A stretch of 64,000 nucleotides of DNA, taken from NCBI RefSeq assembly GCF_007002745.1, contig NZ_SGNY01000013.1, positions 62,001 through 126,000 on the forward strand. Reading direction: 5' to 3'. Position 1 is the stretch's first letter, and each line of letters begins with the position of its first letter. Under the pieces are notes generated by a model that saw nothing but the letters and a program-made list of their open reading frames with translations, ran no database searches and was not told the DNA's origin. A program made the translations under genes and the position numbers. Shown here one piece after another: positions 49,036 through 58,790 of this stretch. Source of the stretch: Martinezella rhizogenes. GTDB lineage: Bacteria; Pseudomonadota; Alphaproteobacteria; Rhizobiales; Rhizobiaceae.

Positions 49036-49830
49036 CGGTTTTTCCTTTACCGGATACGGAGCCGGCCCTGTGCCGGTCCTGTTCGCGTCTTCTTTTTTTC
49101 CGAAGACATCTCCCGGACCGCAGGGCGCCCGGACCGGTGCAACCGCGCGCGAACATCCCTGCTGCAAAGGCAAAGCGGGGCTTACAGCCCTGCGAAGGCC
49201 GCGCGGCCGGGATGGTGAGGGGGCGGTTGAGCGATAGCGGCAACGGGAGGACTGGCCTGCGACCGGTTCCCTTCCTCATTTTCTCTTTTTCTTATTTTCC
49301 TTCATCCGCAGTTCGGCACTTGCCGAAGTACGAAGGGCTTGCTGAGCACAAGCGGCCACCGGCAGTGTCAGGAAGGATTGAAAGCAAAAAAAATGGGCCT
49401 GCGGAAACCGCGGCCCATGAAGTGTGGAGATCCTTGACCTCCAGAGGGAAACAGCTGCTGCGACGGCACTGGGAGGAAACCGTCAAATGCATCAGCTACA
49501 GGCTTTATGCTCATTTATTGACCATAAGGAAACCAATTATTGTGCAATGCAGCCGTGCACATGCTGCGCCGCGGGCATCCACCCAGGCTTCAGTCACAGC
49601 ATTATTATCATCGTGCACCTGGCAGGAGCGTGATCCGACGCGCTATCTCACCCGCTGCGGCTTCAACCAAACGGCCCGAAGTAAAGGCGAGACGCACCGG
49701 CTCATTCATCGCGTGCCATATTCTACGGGAGGCGGGATATATCGGTGACGCAGGAAAAAGGTGGTTGCCAGACAGTACGAGCTCGTTGATGCTGAGTCAC
49801 CGTCAACCGTGGTAGGCAGGATACTGTTGC
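49036..49830. other. 795-bp noncoding region with an orphan terminator
   Basis: No protein gene is supported. It contains the ParB-like leader (49036-49291) and a strong minus-strand terminator at 49386-49418. A minus-strand frame of about 28 codons (49507-49593) ends near 49510 but has no clear ribosome site. The ribosome site of the NYN gene is weak. Confidence 0.5.
49386..49418 (-). terminator. Orphan rho-independent terminator
   Basis: On the minus strand ATGGGCC-GCGG-TTT-CCGC-A-GGCCCAT is followed by eight T residues. No minus-strand protein gene lies upstream of it before the divergent NYN gene at 49831, so it should end a short noncoding RNA or block readthrough into the ParB-like leader. 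Confidence 0.8.
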
Positions 49831-50613
49831 ATGGCAGAACCCCGCTCGCCGCGGCTTGCGGTGCTGATCGACGCTGACAATGCGTCCGCGAAAATTGTCG
49901 ACGGTCTGTTCGAGGAAATTGCGAAGATCGGCGAGGCAAGCGTTCGACGCATATACGGCGACTTCGCGAGTGCCCGCTCAAAGGCGTGGATCGACGTTCT
50001 CGCAAGGCACGCGATTATCCCTCAACAGCAATTTTCCTACACCACCGGCAAAAATGCTTCCGACATCACGCTTGTCATCGACGCGATGGACCTCCTGCAC
50101 AGCGGGCGCTTCGACGGCTTTTGCCTTGTGTCCTCCGACAGCGACTTTACCCGCCTGGCATCGCGTATCCGTGAACAAGGCATCGACGTTTTCGGATTTG
50201 GTGAACAGAAGACGCCTGAGAGTTTCCGCCAAGCATGCCGGCGTTTCATCTACACCGAGAACCTTTTGCCTGCGGTCGCGTCGAACGGCACAGATCCTGC
50301 ACATGAAACATCCTCGCTCCAGCCTCCGAGCGCCGCCACGCCAATTATCAGGAAGGTTATCGCCCAGATGGAAAGCGAAGACGGATGGGTGCCACTCGGC
50401 GCGGTCGGGAATCAACTTGCAAACCTGGCATCCGATTTCGATCCGCGAACCTATGGATTTCGGAAGCTGAGCGATCTCGTCAGGAAAACAAACAACTTCG
50501 ATATCGATCACGCAGAGGGCCGCCCGCTCCGTATCCGGGTCAAGCAGAAATCATCAGGGAAAAAAGCTGACGCTGCGGCCGGCAAGGGGCAGCCACTGAT
50601 CGATGAGAAATAG
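49831..50613 (+). CDS. NYN-domain protein with C-terminal LOTUS/OST-HTH domain
   Basis: The 260-residue protein has a PIN-like NYN (LabA/DUF88) domain with the expected acidic residues: AVLIDADNAS, KNASDITLVIDAMDLL and CLVSSDSDFTRL. The C-terminal part (PIIRKVIAQMESEDGWVPLG, DFDPRTYGFRKLSDLVRKTN) is an OST-HTH/LOTUS-like domain that binds RNA or DNA. The set suggests a ribonuclease. It is a single + strand gene between two minus-strand blocks and converges on the giant helicase gene. Confidence 0.88.
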   Translation: MAEPRSPRLAVLIDADNASAKIVDGLFEEIAKIGEASVRRIYGDFASARSKAWIDVLARHAIIPQQQFSYTTGKNASDITLVIDAMDLLHSGRFDGFCLVSSDSDFTRLASRIREQGIDVFGFGEQKTPESFRQACRRFIYTENLLPAVASNGTDPAHETSSLQPPSAATPIIRKVIAQMESEDGWVPLGAVGNQLANLASDFDPRTYGFRKLSDLVRKTNNFDIDHAEGRPLRIRVKQKSSGKKADAAAGKGQPLIDEK

Positions 50614-50724
50614 TCCTTCGGCCTCATGACGCCAAGGGGCATTCCTGGACCACGCCGATACCGGAGGCATCGCCAGACAAATCGTCGCCTGCGGTCAGCA
50701 GGAAATGACAGGGACTGCTACCGA

Positions 50725-53700
50725 TCAGGCCGCATTCGCCACACTTTGGGCCTCCTCGCGCGCCGATGCAGCCAATGCATCGTCAACATCACGAAGTTGC
50801 CGGCGTTTTTCGGCAAGTTCCTCGGTGAACGCGAAGACGCCTGCGTCACGGGAGCGGTAGGAGGTGAGCCGCCGCTGCAACTCCTCCAGGCGCTGGCGAT
50901 AGCGAAGGCGTTCCCCCTCGAAGTCGTCGAGCCCATGCTCCAGTCGGGAGACTGCTCCAAGCGGCGTGACTGTCACGGGTAGGTCGATCTCATATTCGGC
51001 CCCCGTCCGTTGCAGCACCGTCTGGTAGTGATAGCTGTCCTTGCCGAAGCGCTCACCGTCATAGATAAGATCGAAACCACCGATCGATGCGATATGCGCC
51101 TCGCCTTCCTGCTGAAGCTGAACGAGGGTGAGGATCTCCTTCAGGACTGCGCGGCCGGCCTCCTTCCGCTCAAGATATTCTTCACCAATGACGGTCATCG
51201 CGAAAGCCTCGCCGGCGGTCGGGACAAGGCGCTCGATATCCTTACCGATTTCTCCAATGCGCCGGGTGGAAACCTCGATGTCGCGTTCCGCCTCCCGGAT
51301 CTGCCGGCGAACTGCGAAAAGATCGTCGTCATGAGCGGCACGCAGTCGCTCAAGGCGAGCGATGTCTGCCTCGAGACCGGCCTTGCGCATCAACCTCTCG
51401 TCACCACTGGCGATGGCCTTGGCCATTGCAAACTGGTTAGCCTGCCCCTCGCCAAGATCCTCGAGACGGCGGATCGAGGTGTCGCCGGACAAAGCCGCTG
51501 CAATGAACCGGGCCTTCCGCTCGTTGTTCTGCCACATGCTGGCATCGAGCGATCCTTGCGTTGCATAGGCGAAGATGTCGACGAGATCGTGCTGATTACC
51601 CTGACGAACGATGCGACCCTCGCGCTGCTCGATCTGCGATGGTAACCACGGAACGTCGAGGTGATGCAGCGCCTTGAGCCTGAGCTGGGCATTGACCCCG
51701 GTGCCCATGGTCTCGGAACTGCCGATCAGGAAGCGCACGCGACCGGCGCGCACATCCCCGAACAAGCGCTGCTTCGCCTCCGTCTTCTTGTAGTCCTGCA
51801 TGAAGGCGATCTCGCTCGCCGGCACACCGAGCCGGATCAGTTCGTCCCTGATCCATCGGTAGGCCGAGAAGCCGCGGGTCTTTTCGACATTGATCGTGCC
51901 GAGATCGGAAAAGATCATCTGCGCGGCGCCGGGAAGCTCGTATGGCTTTCCGTCAGGGCGAAGATAGGTCTGTTCGGATGTCTCCTGCCAGATACGATAG
52001 GCGTTGTCGATCAGGAGGTTGAGCTTGTTTTCCTTTTCATTGTCGTTGGCCGGAATGACCAGCCGGAGATCGATCGCTGCATGCCGGCCGTCGGTGATGA
52101 CGGAGAGCAGGATGTCGTCGCCGGGTTTCGCCGGCCCCTCGCGCATCTCGATTGCCTTGATGCGGTCCGCCAGAAGCTGCTGGTAGAACTTGAACGCAGG
52201 CGTCGGCGACGCGGTAAGGATCTGGCGCCTGCCGGTCGAGATCGCCGGCACCTTCACATATTCGCGCAGATCGTCCGGCATGACGACGTCCGCGAAGCTC
52301 CGGAACATCGCGATCAACTCCGGAACGTTCACGAAACTCGCAAAGCGGCTGACGGGCTGGTACTTGCCCGACGGCTGGATTTCCAGCGCTGTGACCGTAT
52401 CACCAAAGGTCAGTGCCCAGGCGTCGAATTCATGCAGGCCACGCTCAGCCAGCGCCTCGTGGCCCAGCAGCCTCTGGATCGAGAACATTTCGCCCAGCGT
52501 GTTAGTAATCGGCGTGCCGGAGGCAAGAACGAGCGCGCGGCCGGCATTCTTCGTCTCGATGAATCGGGATTTGACATAGAGATCCCAAGCCCTTTGAGAG
52601 CCGTTCGGGTCGATCCCCTTGAGGCTGCTCATATTGGTCGCGAAGGAAAGCTTGCGAAACTCCTGCGCCTCGTCGACGACGATCTGGTCGACCCCGATTT
52701 CCGAGATGGTCAAAAGGTCGTCCTTGCGGGTGGAAAGCGCCTGCAGCCGCTCTTCGAGCCCCTCTTTCAAACGTTCGAGCCGCTTGCGGGAAACACGGTC
52801 TTCGCTATCGACCGAGGTCAGCAGTTCCTCGTAGAGCTGTAGTTCGTCCTGGATCATGCTCTGCTCGAATGCCGAGGGTACCGATATGAACTTGAAGGCG
52901 CTGTGGGTGATAATGATTGCATCCCAGGTCGCCGTCGCGGCGCGGCTGAGGAACCGGGCGCGCTTGTCCTTGGAGAAGTTGGTCTCGTCGGCGACGAGGA
53001 TCCGCGCGTTCGGGTAGAGGGCCAGAAATTCGCGGGCCGCCTGGGCAAGGCAATGGCCGGGAACGACCAGCATGGCTTTGGCGATCAGACCGAGCCGCCG
53101 CTGTTCCATGATCGCCGCGGAGTAGGTCATGGTCTTGCCGGCGCCGACGGCATGGGCAAGATAGGTCGAACCGTCAGCGATGATGCGCCATATGCCGCGC
53201 TTCTGATGTGCATAGAGCTGGAACGCGCTGCTGGCGCCGGGGAGTTTCAGATGGCTGCCATCGAACTTGCGCGGGGCAATGTTGTTGAAACGCTCATTAT
53301 AGACCTTGGCGAGGCGGTCGGTACGGTCGGCATCAGACCAGACCCACCGTTCGAACTCGCTCTTGATCTTCTGGAGCTTTTCGCGGGCGGCTTCGGTGTC
53401 GACGGGATTGAGCACCCGCCGCTCGCCGCCGGCATCCTTGTAGACGTCGAAGATCTGCGGCACCCTGCTGTTCAACCCGTCGGAGAGCAGTTCGCCTGCA
53501 TGCCGACGGCTCGTGCCCCATTCCGACGTCCCGGCGGCAATCACGCCGAGCTGGCGGGCCTCCACCGTCCAGGAGCCGAGTTCCGGCATATGGTGGATCC
53601 TGATATCGACGCCCATCATCTCCTTGACGAAGGCGATGACGTCGCTGGCCGGGATCCACGGTGCGCCGAGACGCGCAGTGATGTCCGACGGGCGAAGATC

Positions 53701-55827
53701 AGCCGGTTGGACGGCCTCGAGCGCCCGAACGTTTCGCTCCAATGACGGATCGAGTGAAGCGGCGGCCTCCGCCACGGCAAGTTTCGTGCGGACCGCGCCG
53801 GAGAGATAGGCATCCGCCGTCCGCCATGAGCCGTCGGCCGGATCCTGGAATACGGTGTCCCCGAGTTCGGAGATAACGCTATTGCGGTCGCAATGCAGAA
53901 GCTCGGCGATGTGCTCAAGGTCGACACGGCCACGCTCGTTAAGAACGACGGCAAGTGCATCGGCCGCACTGGTGACGATCGGCGGGGCAGGCGGCGCGAT
54001 GACCCGTTCCGAAAAGATCGGGCCCGGCTTGGCCGTATCGGTGTCGAGGTCGTAGTCCTCGATGGAGGCGACGAGCCATACATCCGGATCGTCAAGAAAC
54101 GGCTGAAGGTTCGGTCTGCGGTGATTTTCCTTCACCTCTCCGGTTTCGGCATCTTCAATGATGGAAACCGTGGTATGGTTGATCGGGCCGAAATCCCTTA
54201 CAAAGCTCGACCAAGCGATGCGCAGACGCACCTGAAGATCGCGCCACGGCCTATCGGTCTCCTGTGCTTTTAGCACTTCGCGCACGGCGTCGCGGATCGG
54301 GATCAGCTTCTTGATGATGCGAACATGCTTTTCGGAGATACCTTCACCGCTGCGGGCCTTACGGATCTTGATCTCGACAGGTTCGCCGTCGACGATTTGC
54401 ATCAGGCCATGCCTGTTATCGGTGAAATAGCTGCCCTCGCGCACCTTGGCGTTATCAGGGCGAAGGTCGACGATTTCGGCCAGGTCGTCATCAAGATCGA
54501 GGTCGATTTCCGTCGGCTCGCCGTCGTAGAGATCTTCGGGAAGACGGTCGATCGCGGCATTCAGCAACGTTTCCAGATCTTCGCCGACACGGGGGCGGCA
54601 CGTATAGGTCTCGCCGAACGGGCCAGACGTTAGCGCGTGCTCGCCGAGCACAAAACCGGGGTGGCGGGCGAACCAGCGGTTCACGCGGATCGCACCTTCG
54701 TCATCGGTGGCTGGGCGGACCTCGTCGGCGTCAAGCCACAGGTGGTCGCCTTCGGGTTCCCCCGCCTTGCGCTTGCGGAAGAAAAGGATATCGACAACGG
54801 TGTCCGTGCCGGCATCCTTGCGGAAACTGCCTTCAGGCAGACGGATAGCGGCGACGAGATCGGCAGACTTGGCGATGTGCTCGCGTGCCGTCGTGTCGGC
54901 CTTGTCCATCGTGCCGGCACTGGTCACGAAGGCGGCGAGTGCGCCCGGCTTCAGCTGATCGACCGAGCGTGCGATGAAGTAATCATGGAGACGCAAGGCC
55001 AGTGACCGGTAGTTCCGGTCCGAACGGACAGTTCGATCGGAGAAGGGTGGGTTGCCGATGGCGAGATCATAGACCACGCCAAGGTCGGTACGCGCGAAGT
55101 CGCCATTGACGATCCGCGCCCTCGGCTGGAGCAGCCTTGCGATTCGCGCGGTGACAGGATCGAGCTCGATGCCGGTCACGTAGCTGTTGCCGTGATACAC
55201 CTCGGGCATCAACGCCGGGAAAAGGCCAGTCCCGATACCCGGTTCGAGAACGCGTCCACCCCTCCATCCGAGACGCTGGAGCCCCTTCCAGATCGCCCGC
55301 ACGATAAACTCCGGCGTGAAGTGCGCATACTGGGTGCAACGCAAAAGGCTGGCGTAGTCCGGTTCGTTGACTGCGGTTTCCAGCGCACTGCCGAGATCGT
55401 CCCAGCCATCGCGGAATTCGACCTCGCCCGGCCGCCGGAACATGCCATTGGCGAGATCGGACGCGCCAAAGCCGGTAAAACGGATAAGCCGCGCCTGTTC
55501 GTCACGGGTTGCGGGACGCTCCGCCCGCTCGATCTCCCCGGCGAGCAGGATGGCGGCGACGTTCATCTTCGCGCGTTCCTTCCAGCCGACCGTAAGACCA
55601 CGGTCGTCTTCGCCAAGATAAAAGTTGAGGCGCTCGCCCCGCTTGCGCACCGGCTTGCGACTCGTGGGAACGAGAGAAGTCGGGGTGGGAGCCGATTGCG
55701 TCGGATCGGGCTCGACGTCGTTGGCCGCAGCGGGATCGAACCCGCCGAATGCGGTGACGCCGAAGCCGAGGCCGGAAGAAAGCGCACTGCTGCCGAACAT
55801 ATCGAGGGTAAAGGGATCGTTGGACAT
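50725..55827 (-). CDS. Giant N6-adenine methylase / SNF2-type helicase (1700 aa)
   Basis: Starting at ATG 55827 (MSNDPFTLDMFGSSALSSGL), the protein combines an N-terminal methyltransferase (VLEPGIGTGLFPALMP near residue 196; LAIGNPPFSD near 260) with an SF2/SNF2-type helicase: HAVGAGKTMTYSAA near 890, VVDEAQEFRKL near 1050, and SSETMGTGVNAQLRL near 1375 with QREGRIVRQGNQHD. A coiled-coil region of about 250 residues ends it. Such methylase-helicases are common on large plasmids and ICEs and are thought to guard plasmid DNA or help establishment; the exact role is unproven. GGAG lies a few bases before the start. Confidence 0.88.
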   Translation of the reverse strand: MSNDPFTLDMFGSSALSSGLGFGVTAFGGFDPAAANDVEPDPTQSAPTPTSLVPTSRKPVRKRGERLNFYLGEDDRGLTVGWKERAKMNVAAILLAGEIERAERPATRDEQARLIRFTGFGASDLANGMFRRPGEVEFRDGWDDLGSALETAVNEPDYASLLRCTQYAHFTPEFIVRAIWKGLQRLGWRGGRVLEPGIGTGLFPALMPEVYHGNSYVTGIELDPVTARIARLLQPRARIVNGDFARTDLGVVYDLAIGNPPFSDRTVRSDRNYRSLALRLHDYFIARSVDQLKPGALAAFVTSAGTMDKADTTAREHIAKSADLVAAIRLPEGSFRKDAGTDTVVDILFFRKRKAGEPEGDHLWLDADEVRPATDDEGAIRVNRWFARHPGFVLGEHALTSGPFGETYTCRPRVGEDLETLLNAAIDRLPEDLYDGEPTEIDLDLDDDLAEIVDLRPDNAKVREGSYFTDNRHGLMQIVDGEPVEIKIRKARSGEGISEKHVRIIKKLIPIRDAVREVLKAQETDRPWRDLQVRLRIAWSSFVRDFGPINHTTVSIIEDAETGEVKENHRRPNLQPFLDDPDVWLVASIEDYDLDTDTAKPGPIFSERVIAPPAPPIVTSAADALAVVLNERGRVDLEHIAELLHCDRNSVISELGDTVFQDPADGSWRTADAYLSGAVRTKLAVAEAAASLDPSLERNVRALEAVQPADLRPSDITARLGAPWIPASDVIAFVKEMMGVDIRIHHMPELGSWTVEARQLGVIAAGTSEWGTSRRHAGELLSDGLNSRVPQIFDVYKDAGGERRVLNPVDTEAAREKLQKIKSEFERWVWSDADRTDRLAKVYNERFNNIAPRKFDGSHLKLPGASSAFQLYAHQKRGIWRIIADGSTYLAHAVGAGKTMTYSAAIMEQRRLGLIAKAMLVVPGHCLAQAAREFLALYPNARILVADETNFSKDKRARFLSRAATATWDAIIITHSAFKFISVPSAFEQSMIQDELQLYEELLTSVDSEDRVSRKRLERLKEGLEERLQALSTRKDDLLTISEIGVDQIVVDEAQEFRKLSFATNMSSLKGIDPNGSQRAWDLYVKSRFIETKNAGRALVLASGTPITNTLGEMFSIQRLLGHEALAERGLHEFDAWALTFGDTVTALEIQPSGKYQPVSRFASFVNVPELIAMFRSFADVVMPDDLREYVKVPAISTGRRQILTASPTPAFKFYQQLLADRIKAIEMREGPAKPGDDILLSVITDGRHAAIDLRLVIPANDNEKENKLNLLIDNAYRIWQETSEQTYLRPDGKPYELPGAAQMIFSDLGTINVEKTRGFSAYRWIRDELIRLGVPASEIAFMQDYKKTEAKQRLFGDVRAGRVRFLIGSSETMGTGVNAQLRLKALHHLDVPWLPSQIEQREGRIVRQGNQHDLVDIFAYATQGSLDASMWQNNERKARFIAAALSGDTSIRRLEDLGEGQANQFAMAKAIASGDERLMRKAGLEADIARLERLRAAHDDDLFAVRRQIREAERDIEVSTRRIGEIGKDIERLVPTAGEAFAMTVIGEEYLERKEAGRAVLKEILTLVQLQQEGEAHIASIGGFDLIYDGERFGKDSYHYQTVLQRTGAEYEIDLPVTVTPLGAVSRLEHGLDDFEGERLRYRQRLEELQRRLTSYRSRDAGVFAFTEELAEKRRQLRDVDDALAASAREEAQSVANAA

Positions 55828-55933
55828 CTGGTGATTGCTCCTGAAAAAAAGACAAGCGCCATTGGCCAACGGGAAAGCCGGCATGACGCTCGCAAGGATG
55901 AAGTGATTGATGGTTGCTGCGACTGGCTGTGCG

Positions 55934-56335
55934 TCAGCCGCGCTCGATGATGGCGATCTCCATCGCGTCATCAGTGAAGGTGAAGCTGAGATGCGTGCCC
56001 CGTGGGCTGGCAGCGATCATTGCCTCGAGGCTTTCGGCATCGATGAAATCGACACCGTCGTCGCCGCCGAAGGTTCGGCGTTTGACCTCGAACCAGTCGT
56101 CATTCTTGTCGGGGTGGCATTCTTCTGCGTAGACCACCATCGGCCTGCCGTTTCCGGGCAATTTGCCATTGGACATCAGGTACACGCCGTTGTCCCCGAC
56201 AAGCCAAAGTCCGGGCCTCTCACCCTTGCCGGGTTCAAGACCGTAATAGGGATCGCGAAAACCACCGTTTGTCCCGGCGTCGGCACGACCACGGGCGATG
56301 ACGTCAAGGACGGATTGGACAGGAAAGGTCAGCAT
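55934..56335 (-). CDS. DUF3085 family protein
   Basis: This 133-residue protein shows the family pattern LWLVGDNGVYLMSNGKLP, VVYAEECHPDKNDDWFEVKR and RTFGGDDGVDFI. DUF3085 occurs on rhizobial and other proteobacterial plasmids; the function is unknown. It ends 107 bases before the methylase-helicase gene and starts 13 bases after the next small gene, so these form one transcript. Confidence 0.88.
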   Translation of the reverse strand: MLTFPVQSVLDVIARGRADAGTNGGFRDPYYGLEPGKGERPGLWLVGDNGVYLMSNGKLPGNGRPMVVYAEECHPDKNDDWFEVKRRTFGGDDGVDFIDAESLEAMIAASPRGTHLSFTFTDDAMEIAIIERG

Positions 56336-56348
56336 GGTCGATCCTCCC

Positions 56349-56537
56349 TCAAACGGCTATCGGGAGGGTCAGTGCTTCGTCCCGGAACATCACGGTCTTC
56401 GCAGCGGCTGCGGGTGACGGTGGCGTGGGATCCGGGTCGTCATCGTTGGCGGCTGCCGGAATAACCCGGGCCTCCGATGAGCCGGGCCCTCGATTGAGCG
56501 ATCGGATCGATGACGGTGTGAACGACTTGGCAGGCAT
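56349..56537 (-). CDS. Small hypothetical protein (62 aa)
   Basis: ATG 56537 follows GGAG at six bases: MPAKSFTPSSIRSLNRGPGS, then an acid- and proline-rich stretch and FRDEALTLPIAV. It is probably disordered. Its position 13 bases before the DUF3085 gene supports expression. Function unknown. Confidence 0.5.
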   Translation of the reverse strand: MPAKSFTPSSIRSLNRGPGSSEARVIPAAANDDDPDPTPPSPAAAAKTVMFRDEALTLPIAV

Positions 56538-56787
56538 GGCTGTCTCCATTCAGTTGAGCGAATGGCATCGCCCGGGGAATTGCTTCCTCGGGGCGACAAT
56601 CGCTGTGTTCAGGGTGATGGATCGGAGTGTCTCTGGCGCTGATCGCGTCTTTTCAGATCTTCCAATCCAGATTTCCTCCGCCGCATTGGCGATGGCCGGT
56701 CAAGGGCGCTTCAGCGGCAGAGCCCGCCCTTGACGGGCCGGAGCCAGATGCGGGACAGGGTTCTGTTTCTTTCTTTTTTCTTGCCTC

Positions 56788-56976
56788 TCAGAGGGTCAGA
56801 AACCAGAAGCGGCGATCGGCTTCCTGCCGAAAGCGTTCGGCCCGGGCATCCCATTCGAGTATCAGCTGCGCCTTGCAGCGCAGGATCAGACGCGTGACGC
56901 GAGCTGATTGCGGCACATCATCGCCGAACAACGCCGGATGCGCTCTGAGGCGGCGTAGGAGACGGTCATGATCCAT
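56788..56976 (-). CDS. Small helical protein (62 aa)
   Basis: The frame from ATG 56976 gives MDHDRLLRRLRAHPALFGDD, VPQSARVTRLILRCKAQLIL and EWDARAERFRQEADRRFWFL, a basic helical protein. Its start overlaps the end of the corrected reading frame of the preceding gene by 11 bases. A gap of 250 bases separates it from the next gene. Function unknown. Confidence 0.5.
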   Translation of the reverse strand: MDHDRLLRRLRAHPALFGDDVPQSARVTRLILRCKAQLILEWDARAERFRQEADRRFWFLTL

Positions 56977-57642
56977 CAGACCTGCTCCAGACGTCATCGG
57001 GTTCGTCGTCCAAGCTCACCTCGAAAGGACCAGGCCAATCCCGGATCCATTGCGGCGCGTCGCCTTCGTAACGCAGATCATCCTGTCCTCCGCCTTGGCA
57101 TGCCAGTCCACCTCCGTCGGAAAGCGTTGGAGAAGCAATGACAACGGTATGGTCCAATCCGTCGGTCCGGACGGGTCGACCTCGATCGCATGGCCGTTCC
57201 ACCACGCCTTGGGCCAGAAAGTGAGTGTTACCGACCGATCTTCCGATGCAACGGCAGGGGCATGCCGATATCGCTGATCCGGTTCCTGCGGTTCGTGATC
57301 CGAACCGTAGTTCCGGCTTCTTTCATATTCTGGGTCGTCCGCCTCATCGACAAGATAGCCGACCACTTCCTCGGCAAAGTCGGCCTCGATCACACCGTTG
57401 CCAGAGGAGACAAGACGGACGGCAAATCCGTTGCCGAACAGAAGGGTGTCGGCGGAAGCCATGGCAGACTGGTGATCTTCGGCCTCGACTTCGACCTTGA
57501 CCCTGACCACTGTGTAGACATGAACGAAATGTTTTCTGGCCACGGGATCGCCATCGCTATTGTCGCGTGCGCTGTCCTTGCTCGTTCCGGCACCAGCTGG
57601 TGGCTCACACGACAGACCGGTGGCTTCTGTGGTCTCGCTCAT
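56966..57642 (-). pseudogene. Hypothetical plasmid gene with a single-base frameshift
   Basis: From ATG 57642 the frame encodes an ordered protein (KHFVHVYTVVRVKVEVEAED, EVVGYLVDEADDPEYE, WKAWWNGH region with VTLTFWPKAWWNGHAIEVDP) up to EVDWHAKAED near 57078. The rest of that frame (RMICVTKATRRNG to 57016) looks like shadow sequence. The next frame continues naturally: DDLRYEGDAPQWIRDWPGPF EVSLDDEPDDVW, ending at 56966. Adding one G in the run at about 57075 joins both. It overlaps the previous gene's stop by four bases. Confidence 0.65.
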
Positions 57643-58694
57643 CGGCTTGCCCCCTGTTCTACTTCAAGCTTTTTCACCACGCGCGCCGCCGCATCCTCGA
57701 GCGTCGTTGCGAAATAGGGGCCGTTCTCTGTCCATTCCAGCACCTCAAGCACGGCAGGGATGAAGCCGTAGTCGAATGGCGCGAACCGATCGATCAATTC
57801 CCTTCCGAGATGATCATGGATCAGGAGGGCGCAATTGGCGGCCGGCCGTGCCCAACGGCGCAAGGTGATCGAACCGAATTGTGTCCAGAGCTGCATCAAC
57901 GCGTGAATGTTCCGCACCAGCGGTTTGTCGTGCTCAAACAGGACACGGTAGTCCTGCATCGCCTCCCAGCAGCACAGGGCTGCGTCCAGATGCTGACTGT
58001 AACCGGCGGGGTCAGTCGGGATCGGCGTCGCGAAGGATTCGATGAACCTGCGGATGGAGGCGAGCGAGTTGCGGCCGCGCCAATCCAGCATGAACGTTTC
58101 GCGCGGGAACCGCCCGGTCATCTGACGATCGAGGGCAGAGCGCATGCGTTGAAGCGCCGGGTCCGCGCCGGTCAGATCGGGGCGGGTTTCGGCTGGTGGT
58201 TGTGTCTCGGACCCGGCACGAAGCTCCTCGAACAGATCGTCGCTCGACCGGCCGACACACTCTGTGGCCGTTATCAGCATGACATTGGCACCGAAGCTGT
58301 CAGGAGCCTGCGAGGGATGGCGATACCATTCGAGAACCCGAACCTCCTGGAGGGTCGTGGACCGGGCAACGATATCCTGCAGAACGAACTCCCATGATGT
58401 CTCTGCCAGATCGATTTCGATCCTGTGGGATTCATCGATCTGGTGACGCCAGCGACGGGCGACAATGCGATTGAGATCGCTGTTCGGCACGTCGCGCGAT
58501 GCCTGATAGGCAGAGGACAGATCCGCAGCCGGAACGTGGATGGCACTGCTGACGGGTCGGTCGCTATGAAGCAACAGAGCACCGTCGATTTCGCCTGCGT
58601 CGAACACGGTCGACAGGAACAGACGCTCCAGCGGGGTTATATCCTGCAGCGGGATCGCAGGGTTGATGACAATGGTCGTTTCACGCTCATCCAT
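57639..58694 (-). CDS. Hypothetical protein X', diverged duplicate
   Basis: This 351-residue protein shares its first half with the gene at 59404-60093: TPLERLFLSTVFDAGEIDGA, AYQASRDVPNSDLNRIVARR, IEIDLAETSWEFVLQDIVAR. The C-terminal half (LDWRGRNSLASIRRFIESFA, DHLGRELIDRFAPFDYGFIP) has no counterpart there or extends it. Function unknown. ATG 58694 follows AAAGGAG. It forms the second half of a duplicated two-gene unit with the DUF1419-like gene upstream. Confidence 0.65.
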   Translation of the reverse strand: MDERETTIVINPAIPLQDITPLERLFLSTVFDAGEIDGALLLHSDRPVSSAIHVPAADLSSAYQASRDVPNSDLNRIVARRWRHQIDESHRIEIDLAETSWEFVLQDIVARSTTLQEVRVLEWYRHPSQAPDSFGANVMLITATECVGRSSDDLFEELRAGSETQPPAETRPDLTGADPALQRMRSALDRQMTGRFPRETFMLDWRGRNSLASIRRFIESFATPIPTDPAGYSQHLDAALCCWEAMQDYRVLFEHDKPLVRNIHALMQLWTQFGSITLRRWARPAANCALLIHDHLGRELIDRFAPFDYGFIPAVLEVLEWTENGPYFATTLEDAAARVVKKLEVEQGASR

Positions 58695-58721
58695 GGGTTT
58701 CTCCTTTATGGAAATGGCAAG

Positions 58722-58754
58722 GCCCGGGCGATGAGCACCGGGCCTGTTGTCGGG
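58722..58754 (-). terminator. Hairpin between duplicated units
   Basis: On the minus strand CAGGCCCGGTG and CCCGGGCCTTG form a strong hairpin between the DUF1419-like gene and the X' gene. The T-run is short, so it may only attenuate. Confidence 0.45.
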
Positions 58755-58790
58755 GTTGACGTTTTGGGAAAGATGCGGTGACCGCCGCGC

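Noticed and set aside
49507-49593. 28-codon minus-strand frame with a natural-looking sequence
   Set aside because: It is too short and lacks a ribosome site; mentioned only as part of the possible small RNA transcript.
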